Assembly (NCBI GenBank): GCA_018676385.1 | Contig: JABHEX010000249.1 | Coordinates: 1 to 11,710 of the forward strand | From: Akkermansiaceae bacterium | GTDB taxonomy: Bacteria > Verrucomicrobiota > Verrucomicrobiia > Verrucomicrobiales > Akkermansiaceae | Direction of reading: 5' to 3' | DNA: 11,710 bases | In this document: one piece after another, positions 1-6,700 of the stretch | Layout: every line of letters starts with the position of its first letter | Numbering within the stretch: the stretch's first letter is position 1 | Notes under the pieces: model-generated | What the model was told of the DNA's origin: nothing | Database searches by the model: none | Seen by the model: only the letters and a program-made list of their open reading frames with translations | Translations under genes and position numbers: made by a program

Positions 1-1086
1 CGTGAAAAATTACTTCAAGATACAAATGATAAATACCAAAGGCTACGAGACAACTTCAATAAAAAGGATAAACCAACTATAAGCATTGAAGATGCTCGCT
101 CAAAAAAAATTGTTATTAATTGGGAGAGCTACTCCCCTCCTGTGCCTGAATTCATTGGCACACGTATTATTGAAAACCAATCACTGCGAGAGCTAGTCCA
201 TTATATCGACTGGACCCCGTTCTTCCACGCTTGGGAGCTACGAGGAGTTTGGGATCGCGAAGAAAAAGTTCTTAAGACACGCAATCATAAAGCTGCAGAA
301 GTCGCAGAAAAACTCTATCAAGATGCCCAGGTCCTACTAGAAAAAATCATCGCAGAAAAAATATTTACCGCACGTGGTGTCTATGGATTCTTTCCTGCCT
401 GTTCAGATGGAGACGATATCAACCTACCTGATCATAACGCAACATTTCATACACTCAGACAGCAGACAGAAAAAACGAGTGGTAAACCAAATATCGCGTT
501 AGCTGATTTTGTCGCACCCACAACTGAAGGGTATGTAGAACCCTCATCAGAAAACCAAAAAAAATCACTTAAACCGGCAACTGATCACGTTGGCGCATTT
601 GTTGTCGCTATCCATGGAGCGGATGAGTGGGCTGCAAAGCTACGTGACAAACACGAAGTTGACTCCGCTATTATGGTGCAAGCTATTGCCGACCGCCTTG
701 CAGAAGCTTTTGCCGAGCTGCTTCACCACCACGCACGGGTGGCATGGGGTTTCGAGCGAGTCAATGAGTTCAATCACAACGAGCTAATCAAAGAAAAATA
801 CCAAGGCATTCGCCCGGCACCTGGCTATCCAGCTCAACCAGATCACACTGAAAAAATAACGCTCTTTAAATTATTAAATGCCACACAGGCCATAGGTGTT
901 GGGCTCACTGAGAGCTGTGCTATGCACCCTGGAGCCGCGGTATCTGGCCTTTTATTTTCCCACCCGGATTCCAAATATTTCGCGCTTAGTGATTTACAAA
1001 AAGATCAGGTAGAAGACTACGCTAAACGTAAGATGTGGACAATCGAGGAAGCTGAAAAATGGCTTGGCCCATGGTTGGGATACTAG
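1..1086 (+). CDS. metH: Cobalamin-dependent methionine synthase, C-terminal part (cut by left edge)
   Basis: This is the 3' end of metH, open from base 1 in the same frame, giving 361 residues before a TAG stop. MetH moves a methyl group from methyltetrahydrofolate through cobalamin to homocysteine in the cytoplasm. The part seen is the AdoMet-dependent reactivation domain that rescues oxidised cob(II)alamin, plus the linker before it. The domain opens with the typical segment around INWESYSPPVPEFIGT. It carries the AdoMet-binding loop RPAPGYP (bases 811-831), followed by PDHTEK, the segment TESCAMHPGAAVSG, then SHPDSKYFALS and the ending QVEDYAKRK...WLGPWLGY, all close to the E. coli enzyme. 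The ATG at 142 is an internal codon, not a start. The homocysteine, folate and cobalamin domains should lie left of the window. Its stop lies 16 bases from the end of the convergent nuclease gene, with no obvious terminator between. Identification is very secure. Confidence 0.96.
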   Translation, partial: REKLLQDTNDKYQRLRDNFNKKDKPTISIEDARSKKIVINWESYSPPVPEFIGTRIIENQSLRELVHYIDWTPFFHAWELRGVWDREEKVLKTRNHKAAEVAEKLYQDAQVLLEKIIAEKIFTARGVYGFFPACSDGDDINLPDHNATFHTLRQQTEKTSGKPNIALADFVAPTTEGYVEPSSENQKKSLKPATDHVGAFVVAIHGADEWAAKLRDKHEVDSAIMVQAIADRLAEAFAELLHHHARVAWGFERVNEFNHNELIKEKYQGIRPAPGYPAQPDHTEKITLFKLLNATQAIGVGLTESCAMHPGAAVSGLLFSHPDSKYFALSDLQKDQVEDYAKRKMWTIEEAEKWLGPWLGY

Positions 1087-1102
1087 CCACGACCAATAAG
1101 CA

Positions 1103-2164
1103 TCAGAACAATTCATCAGGAGGTGACACGGGCATATCTTCGCCATCGTAATGATCTAACGGCTTCACCAGACTGGCGGGCAAAGGAAACTTCCGCTCTT
1201 GAATCCCCGGTGCCAACTCGGGTGAGCTTTCGTATCCCATACGCATCATCTCGTATTTAGCATCCATGTTATCGATGTAATGCAGCGCCATGGCTTCCGG
1301 CGTGCGCGGCAGCGTTGGGCTACCCCACTCGTAGGCACCATGGTGGCTGGCAATCAGGTGAAGCAGGTGTAGGTGCACATCCTCGGAATCGGGATCCAGT
1401 TCAATCCATTCTTTTGCCAGATCACTTTCCATCATATCGCGCCAGAGCTTGTTAGCTGTTTCAATCCCGAGTGGTATATGACCAAGCATTTCGCCATGCA
1501 TGTTAAATGGCTGGGTGAATCCTGCCTCAGGATAGTTGTTTTCCCACATCTTGCCACAGTCGTGAAACAACACACCGGCCGTAAGCAGGTCGCGGTTTAA
1601 TCACGGGTAAACCGAACACACCGCGTGCGCCGACCGCATCATCTGCGCGACGTGTTCAACGAGCCCACCTCGGCGCGCATGGTGGTTTTTCCGCGCGGCT
1701 GCAGCACGGCGGAATTTCTTTTCATACTGGTTAAAAAACACCGCACATATCTCACGTAATCGTGGATCGCTGATACTGGTCGTCATTTCCCAAATATCCG
1801 CCCAGTCGGCTTCCTGCCGTGCACAGGTCTCAGCATCACCCGCCAAAAACTCCCTCGCCTCTGCCTCATTGAGGAGACGCATGTCCCACTTGTTCGAATC
1901 CACACCATACTGGTTCTGTGTCCAGTCACCGCTGATACGCAACAAGGTGCCATCAGAAATATCATCCAAGGCACGGAACTGCGGTCGGTTTTCCCAGACC
2001 TTGAGTTTCATGTCGCCCGTCGCATCGACCAAGGTAATCTCGTAAAATGGCTTGCCTGTCTTCGTCTCACGCTCCGCCATGCGCTCAAGCTGAACATCAA
2101 AGCTCGCACTCACAGGAGTGTCTCCAGTCGTCTGCTTCAAGGCGGAAATGGTCAGGTGCTGCAC
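1103..2164 (-). pseudogene. YhaM-like OB-fold/HD 3'-5' exoribonuclease, interrupted by one in-frame TGA
   Basis: Read on the minus strand from the GTG at 2164, one frame gives a YhaM-type protein of 352 residues plus an internal TGA at codon 188 (1601-1603). YhaM proteins are cytoplasmic 3'-5' exonucleases that trim short RNA or DNA ends. Residues about 17-105 look like a nucleic-acid-binding OB fold (ETKTGKPFYEITLVDATGDM, KVWENR). Next comes the family segment KNHHARRGGLVEHVAQMM. After the TGA the HD phosphohydrolase motifs continue in the same frame: LFHDCGK, HGEMLGH, IASHHGAYEWGSP and HYIDNMDAK, so all metal ligands are present. The stop falls where relatives read YP-x-L-x-x-DLL, directly before the HD motif, so a product stopping there would lack the active site. 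The frame is otherwise intact, which suggests a recent nonsense mutation or a sequencing error. The GTG start is the only one after an upstream in-frame TAA (2174-2176). No strong ribosome binding site precedes it. Confidence 0.8.
1601..1603 (-). other. Single in-frame TGA interrupting the YhaM-like gene
   Basis: On the minus strand the codons read GTT TAC CCG TGA TTA AAC CGC GAC CTG CTT. The residues after the stop (LNRDLLTAGVLFHDCGK) continue the family alignment with no frame change. B. subtilis YhaM, from memory, reads LYPSLDKDLLYAG here, with serine at the position of the stop. TGA is one base from TCA (Ser), CGA and AGA (Arg), and GGA (Gly), so one substitution explains it. A GTG ten codons later (1573) could in principle restart translation, but it would begin right at the HD motif. 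Confidence 0.85.
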
Positions 2165-2348
2165 AGCACCACGTTAGGCACTCCAGCACGCACGACAAGA
2201 AGAGAATAAGCAGATCATCTTACTATCGATTAACTATACGATCATTGTAGCCGCCTTGATTATGCTATCGGTATCACAGAAAGCACCCTAGCGATAGGCC
2301 AGATACATATCACTGAGGGGAAAAATTAGCACAGGCATGATTTTATTC
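2165..2348 (-). other. Intergenic region between clpB 3' end and the YhaM-like gene
   Basis: These 184 bases hold no gene I can support. The word CTATCG occurs at 2223-2228 and 2265-2270, and its complement CGATAG at 2292-2297, so the last two could form a 6-base stem with a 21-base loop. There is no T-run after it that would make a clear terminator for clpB. On the minus strand TACAAT (2244-2249) resembles a -10 box for the downstream gene, but no good -35 lies at the right distance. Whether the nuclease gene has its own promoter is left open. Confidence 0.3.
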
Positions 2349-4922
2349 CTACTTATCAAACAAGATCACTTCATTCTCCACCCTGGCACGAATCACATCC
2401 CCGTCTTGAAATTTACCTTCCAGCACTTCTAGGCTGAGTGGATCGAGTAGGTGTTTCTGGATCGCACGTTTAAGTGGACGGGCACCGTAGACGGGATTAT
2501 ATCCTTGATTGGCGATGAATTCCTTGGCGTCCGCGCCAAGAGCCAGACCGATACCTTGCTTGGCGAGGCGCTTGCGCACACGCTCGAGCTGGAGACCAAC
2601 AATTTCAGTCAGCTCATCACGCTTGAGTCGATCAAAAATCACCGTTTCATCCACTCGGTTGAGAAACTCTGGTCGGAAGTGGCCGCGCAGGGCTTCGGTA
2701 ACCTTCGCCTCACGCTGCTCGGCGTTTTCCTCGTCCATGATGAACTGGCTACCGATGTTGGATGTCATGATCAGCACGGTGTTGCGGAAGTCCACAGTTC
2801 TCCCCTGCCCGTCAGTAATCCGACCGTCATCTAACACTTGCAGCAGCACATTAAAGATATCTGGGTGGGCTTTTTCGATTTCGTCAAATAAAACAACCGA
2901 GTACGGATGGCGCCTAACATGTTCACTAAGCTGGCCACCTTCTTCGTAGCCGACGTATCCGGGAGGCGCCCCAATGAGTCGGGCGACGCTGTGTTTTTCC
3001 ATGTATTCGGACATATCGATGCGAACCATTGAGTTTTCGTCATCGAATAAGAATTCGGCGAGGGCTTTCGATAGCTCTGTCTTTCCCACACCAGTCGGGC
3101 CTAAGAAAAGGAACGAGCCGATCGGGCGGTTCTCGTCCTGCAATCCAGCACGGGCGCGGCGCACGGCATTAGAAACTGCCACGATGGCGTCACTCTGGCC
3201 AATGACACGCTCGCTAATCCTGCCCTCCATTTTGACGAGTTTCTGCCGTTCGGCCTCTTGAAGTCGGGACACAGGAATGCCGGTCCACGATGAAATCACC
3301 CGAGCGATGTCCTCCTCCGTGACTTCTTCTATCAAGATGCGGTTCTCACCTTGCAGCTTGCCTAGTTTTTCCTGAGCTTGTTCGAGTTCTTTCTCGGCGT
3401 CCGGCAAGGCACCGTAGGTCAGTTCCGAGGCACGATTCAGATCACCAATGCGTTTGGCTTGCTCGGCTTCGTTTTTCAGATCCTCAATTTCCTGCTGTGC
3501 TTCGCGCACGACATCAATGACATCTTTCTCATTACGCCAGCGCGCCATCAGGGTAGCGGACTCCTCTTTCAGGTTCGCCATTTCCTCGCGCACTTTTTCT
3601 AACCGTACTGTAGATGCATTATCGGTCTCTTTTTCCAGAGCTTGGCGTTCCATTTCTAACTGCATCACCTGACGCTCGATCTGATCAAGCTCAGTCGGCA
3701 TGGAATCCAGTTCGATTTTTAAACGCGATGCTGCCTCGTCCATGAGATCCACTGCTTTGTCGGGCAGAAAACGATCGGTGATATAGCGATCGGATAGATT
3801 CGCAGCAGCAACCAGTGCGGTGTCCTTGATTCTAACACCGTGGTGTACTTCATACCGTTCTTTCAGACCACGCAGTATGGCGACGGTGCTCTCAACACTC
3901 GGCTCATCACATCGGACCGGTTGGAATCGGCGCTCAAGCGCGGCGTCCTTTTCGATATACTTGCGATATTCGTCGAGCGTGGTGGCACCGATGGTGTGCA
4001 GCTCACCGCGGGCGAGCTGGGGTTTTAAGAGATTTGAGGCATCCACGGCACCTTCGCTAGCCCCCGCTCCAACGATGGTGTGTAGCTCATCGATGAACAA
4101 GATGATTTCACCCTCGGACTCAGTGACTTCATTGAGAAAAGCTTTTAGGCGATCCTCAAACTCACCGCGGTACTTGGCACCGGCAATCATGCCGCCGAGA
4201 TCCATCGAGATAAGGCGTTTGTTTTTCATCGAGTCTGGCACGTCACCACTGATAATGCGACGGGCGAGACCCTCGACGATTGCCGTCTTACCCGTTCCTG
4301 GTTCACCAATGAGCACCGGGTTATTTTTGGTACGGCGAGAGAGCACTTGCATGATGCGCCGAATTTCCTCGTCGCGACCAATGACGGGGTCAATTTTCCC
4401 TTCGCGGGCACGGGCGGTGAGATCAGTACCGTATTTTTCAAGTGCCTGATACTTACCCTCGGGATCTTGATCAGTGACTTTCTGGCTACCTCGAATTTCT
4501 TTGAGAGCTTCGTCTGCCTTTTTTCGGTCCAAACCTACCTCTTGAAGGATTTTTCCTGCCGGGGACTCACACTCAAACGCACCAAGGAGGAAATGCTCGA
4601 CGCTCAGATAGCTGTCACCCAGTTCCTCACGTACCTTGTCGGCGGCATCGAGATTGGCACGAAACCCATAGCTCATTTGCGGCTGCGATGCAGCGCCCTG
4701 GACGCTTGGCTCGCGGTCGAGCTGCTCGAGCACTTTCGCCTTAAGACTAGTGCCATCGACACCTGCTTTCTCAAGTAGAGGCACGACAATGCCGCCCTCC
4801 TGCTGAAGCAAAGAGAGAAGCACGTGCAGCGACTTCAGCTCAGCGTGTGCAGATCGCGAGGCAAGCTGTTGAGCCGCTTGAATAGCTTCCTGAAATTTAG
4901 TGGTAATTTTATCCAGACCCAT
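2349..4922 (-). CDS. clpB: ATP-dependent disaggregase ClpB (Hsp100)
   Basis: This is a complete 857-residue ClpB, the usual family length. The hexameric AAA+ chaperone threads aggregated proteins through its pore together with DnaK/DnaJ/GrpE in the cytoplasm. The Clp N-domain repeats cover about 1-145. The first ATPase has Walker A GEPGTGKT (206-213), Walker B ILFIDE (274-279), pore-loop tyrosine in YRGEF (Tyr251) and arginine-finger candidates Arg331/Arg332. The coiled-coil middle domain spans about 410-525, the feature that separates ClpB from ClpA and ClpC. The second ATPase has GPTGVGKT (608-615), Walker B VVLFDE (676-681), pore loop GYVGYE (655-660) and FLNRVDE (753-759). The C-terminal sensor-2 segment GARPLKRAI is present. 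The ATG start matches the family N-terminus. An AGGA lies about 20 bases upstream, too far to be a standard ribosome binding site. The gene is divergent from ribH. No CIRCE element is visible upstream. Confidence 0.98.
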   Translation of the reverse strand: MGLDKITTKFQEAIQAAQQLASRSAHAELKSLHVLLSLLQQEGGIVVPLLEKAGVDGTSLKAKVLEQLDREPSVQGAASQPQMSYGFRANLDAADKVREELGDSYLSVEHFLLGAFECESPAGKILQEVGLDRKKADEALKEIRGSQKVTDQDPEGKYQALEKYGTDLTARAREGKIDPVIGRDEEIRRIMQVLSRRTKNNPVLIGEPGTGKTAIVEGLARRIISGDVPDSMKNKRLISMDLGGMIAGAKYRGEFEDRLKAFLNEVTESEGEIILFIDELHTIVGAGASEGAVDASNLLKPQLARGELHTIGATTLDEYRKYIEKDAALERRFQPVRCDEPSVESTVAILRGLKERYEVHHGVRIKDTALVAAANLSDRYITDRFLPDKAVDLMDEAASRLKIELDSMPTELDQIERQVMQLEMERQALEKETDNASTVRLEKVREEMANLKEESATLMARWRNEKDVIDVVREAQQEIEDLKNEAEQAKRIGDLNRASELTYGALPDAEKELEQAQEKLGKLQGENRILIEEVTEEDIARVISSWTGIPVSRLQEAERQKLVKMEGRISERVIGQSDAIVAVSNAVRRARAGLQDENRPIGSFLFLGPTGVGKTELSKALAEFLFDDENSMVRIDMSEYMEKHSVARLIGAPPGYVGYEEGGQLSEHVRRHPYSVVLFDEIEKAHPDIFNVLLQVLDDGRITDGQGRTVDFRNTVLIMTSNIGSQFIMDEENAEQREAKVTEALRGHFRPEFLNRVDETVIFDRLKRDELTEIVGLQLERVRKRLAKQGIGLALGADAKEFIANQGYNPVYGARPLKRAIQKHLLDPLSLEVLEGKFQDGDVIRARVENEVILFDK

Positions 4923-4976
4923 GATCGTTTATTCTGTTGGTGGCTTTCCTCACTTATTGTCTATAACTAAAGCGGG

Positions 4977-4985
4977 ATCATAGCA
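4977..4985 (-). promoter_or_regulatory. Possible extended -10 promoter element for clpB
   Basis: On the minus strand this reads TGCTATGAT, matching the extended -10 pattern TGnTATAAT at all but one base. It would give a leader of roughly 45-50 bases before the clpB ATG. The hexamer 17 bases further upstream (CAAATA, 5005-5000) is a poor -35, as is common with extended -10 promoters. I see neither a CIRCE repeat nor a sigma-32 type CTTGAA/CCCCAT pair, so heat control cannot be read from the sequence. This is an inference from one short match. Confidence 0.35.
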
Positions 4986-5015
4986 ACTATTTGTTCACTT
5001 ATTTGTGTTAATTTA

Positions 5016-5043
5016 TTGTTATGTTATTTTGCCGATTTTTAAT
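5016..5043 (+). promoter_or_regulatory. Weak candidate promoter for ribH-nusB
   Basis: TTGTTA (5016-5021) and TTTAAT (5038-5043) are separated by 16 bases, matching the housekeeping consensus at four and five of six positions. The region is strongly AT-rich, so chance matches are expected. If used, it would place the palindromes at 5071-5099 inside the leader of the transcript. Confidence 0.25.
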
Positions 5044-5070
5044 TGGCAGAGATTTCCGTAACAATAAGCA

Positions 5071-5099
5071 CACATTTATATGTGATTAAAATTTAATCA
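5071..5099. promoter_or_regulatory. Overlapping palindromes upstream of ribH, operator-like
   Basis: Two inverted repeats sit side by side. CACAT-TTAT-ATGTG occupies 5071-5084. TGATTAAA-A-TTTAATCA occupies 5083-5099, with perfect 8-base arms around one central base. They lie between ribH and the divergent clpB promoter region. The short centre and symmetry fit a dimeric repressor or activator site better than an RNA hairpin, but the sequence is AT-rich. No FMN riboswitch consensus is visible here. The repeats are seen directly; the regulatory role is inferred. Confidence 0.4.
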
Positions 5100-5206
5100 T
5101 AGGTTTTAAAAGAATGAGTAGTAACTCTCTGGTAAAGACATTACTTCGGAGAAATCTTACCATTTTCAACCTTGCAGGTAGGGAAGCAGCCAACTATCCC
5201 ACTCAT

Positions 5207-5710
5207 ATGTCAAAAACCCTGCCGCCTAAGCCACGCAACCTAAGTCAGAAGACATCGATTACTATCGTGGCGTCACAATACAACTCTGAGTTCACGGATG
5301 CACTTGTGGAAAACGCTCAAGAAGAACTATCAGAACTATCGACAAATGCTCACATTGATCTTGTCCGAGTCCCAGGTGCGTTTGAGATCCCCTCTATCGT
5401 GGAAACAGTGATGCGTAGCGAAAAACCCGATTGCGTTATCGCACTTGGTTTAATTATACGCGGTCAAACATCTCACGGAGATCTTGTTGCAAATAGCGTA
5501 ACCCAAGCACTACAAAAAATTGCCGTAGACCATGCAACACCCATCATTCATGAAGTGCTAATCGTAGACGACGAAAAGCAAGCCTACGCGCGATGCATCG
5601 GAACTAAGCTAAATCGTGGTCGTGAAGCAGCGAGTGCTGCAATTGCCATTACCGATACTTTTCAGCAGTTTAAAAAATCCTCATCGCGCGTGTTTCCGAG
5701 CAATGTATAA
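5207..5710 (+). CDS. ribH: 6,7-dimethyl-8-ribityllumazine synthase
   Basis: RibH condenses 5-amino-6-ribitylaminouracil with 3,4-dihydroxy-2-butanone 4-phosphate, the penultimate step of riboflavin synthesis. The 167-residue product is of family length. Conserved landmarks are ITIVASQYNSEF near the start (substrate aromatic site), VPGAFEIPSIVE, and ALGLIIRGQTSHGDLVANSV, whose His in TSHGD matches the catalytic histidine. Then come EVLIVDDEKQAYARC and GTKLNRGREAA, which supply the phosphate-binding arginine region. I chose the ATG at 5207 because MSKTLPPKPR begins where relatives begin. The frame stays open to an ATG at 5114, which would add 31 residues with no recognisable domain; neither ATG has a good ribosome binding site. 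The last 8 bases overlap the start of nusB, the classic ribH-nusB arrangement, so the two are probably co-transcribed and translationally coupled. Confidence 0.95.
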   Translation: MSKTLPPKPRNLSQKTSITIVASQYNSEFTDALVENAQEELSELSTNAHIDLVRVPGAFEIPSIVETVMRSEKPDCVIALGLIIRGQTSHGDLVANSVTQALQKIAVDHATPIIHEVLIVDDEKQAYARCIGTKLNRGREAASAAIAITDTFQQFKKSSSRVFPSNV

Positions 5711-6569
5711 GCGTCGCGACATTCGCGAGGCCGCGATTCAATTCCTGTATTTTGCAGACTTGGAATCGGGAGCCGAGCCTTTCAACATGGAGGATACATT
5801 CTGGCAAATGATCCAGGAGCAGAATATACGCGTACTTGAGAAAGCTACAGCCAAAGCTGTCCTGCACGTGTCACAAGGACGCCCAAATAGATTGGTAAAA
5901 CTCAACAAACACACGGAAAAACTCCTAATTATGCTCAAGGCATCAGGCGATTGCGACCAACTTGTAGACGCACTAAACCAGATGCTTGCCGATGAGAGCC
6001 GAATGAGCGATGCCGTTGACCTACTTAAAGCAACCCACCAAAAGAAAACAACCGATACAACACTCAAAGAAAACACCCAAGTAGTCATCGCAAGGAACAC
6101 AAGTCTGATACGCCGTCGCAACGACTTACTCGAAACTTTGAAGGATTTCCCCAAAAAAAGACAGGCACTTGAGCCGGTAACTGCCGCTGTCGAACACTTA
6201 GGACGTGTCTCTGAGCGCCTTACTGCAATCATAGATCCTCAATCCACAGTTGGAGATTTTGCTCATATTCATAACAGTTCAGCTGAAATCACCTCCTTTC
6301 GTAAGGAAACACAGAAATTGATTGAAGGTATATTACACCATAAGGAATCCATCGACTCGATGCTCGCAGGGCTCATCCAAAACTATGCCCCAAATCGTGT
6401 CGCCCCTGTAGATCGTGCTATTCTGAGGCTTGCAACATTCGAAATCACCCATTGTGAAGACATTCCCATAAAAGTCAGTATCAACGAAGCTGTCGAGATT
6501 GCCAAAAAATTCAGCACCAGCGAGTCCAGTCGCTTCATCAACGGAGTGCTTGATGCAATTCAATCCTAG
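5703..6569 (+). CDS. nusB: Transcription antitermination factor NusB with a large central insertion
   Basis: NusB binds boxA RNA with NusE (ribosomal protein S10) and helps RNA polymerase read through rRNA operons. The product is 288 residues, about twice the E. coli protein of 139. Residues 1-25 give the family N-terminus (RRDIREAAIQFLYFADL). Residues about 198-288 give the rest of the fold: SFRKETQKLIEGIL, NYAPNRVAPVDRAILRLATF, then IPIKVSINEAVEIAKKF and SRFINGVLDAI. Residues of roughly 40-197 are extra. They look mostly helical and charged, and I do not recognise a domain in them. The ATG at 5703 overlaps the end of ribH and places RRDIREA correctly. An upstream in-frame codon at 5616 would lie deep inside ribH and is not supported. 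The neighbour ribH strengthens the call. Confidence 0.93.
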   Translation: MYKRRDIREAAIQFLYFADLESGAEPFNMEDTFWQMIQEQNIRVLEKATAKAVLHVSQGRPNRLVKLNKHTEKLLIMLKASGDCDQLVDALNQMLADESRMSDAVDLLKATHQKKTTDTTLKENTQVVIARNTSLIRRRNDLLETLKDFPKKRQALEPVTAAVEHLGRVSERLTAIIDPQSTVGDFAHIHNSSAEITSFRKETQKLIEGILHHKESIDSMLAGLIQNYAPNRVAPVDRAILRLATFEITHCEDIPIKVSINEAVEIAKKFSTSESSRFINGVLDAIQS

Positions 6570-6615
6570 CTACAACTCTCTATCCACGGCTAAGTTGTCC
6601 AATTAATTGCTCGCT

Positions 6616-6629
6616 TACCGCTTGCGGTA
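6616..6629 (+). terminator. Small hairpin after nusB, weak terminator candidate
   Basis: TACCG (6616-6620) and CGGTA (6625-6629) can pair around the tetraloop CTTG. The stem is only five base pairs and no run of T follows, so it is not a convincing intrinsic terminator. The 131-base gap between nusB and the next gene holds nothing else that I recognise. Confidence 0.15.
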
Positions 6630-6700
6630 TATCGAGTGAAATGGTTTTATGAGTTCTGTCAGTCTGAACACCCCATAACCCTCTACACAGATAGTCGCGC

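Noticed and set aside
1103..1573. Independent small HD-domain gene starting at the GTG at 1573
   Set aside because: The upstream codons back to the TGA still match the family (LNRDLLTAG), so this is the downstream half of the broken nuclease gene rather than a separate gene.
1601..1603. Selenocysteine insertion at the TGA of the YhaM-like gene
   Set aside because: The position is not a catalytic cysteine site in the family, and I see no convincing SECIS-like hairpin just after it.
3820..4449. Long open frame (209 codons) on + across clpB
   Set aside because: It lies entirely antisense to the conserved first ATPase domain of ClpB, is Ser/Arg-rich with no domain signal, and is a codon-usage shadow.
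4923..5206. FMN riboswitch or CIRCE heat-shock element
   Set aside because: Neither the conserved FMN aptamer segments nor the TTAGCACTC-N9-GAGTGCTAA repeat is present; only unrelated AT-rich palindromes are found.
5738..6232. Open frame of 164 codons on the minus strand opposite the NusB insertion
   Set aside because: It has a low-complexity Ser/Val/Arg composition and no family resemblance. The plus-strand frame continues smoothly into the conserved NusB core, so the plus strand is the coding one.
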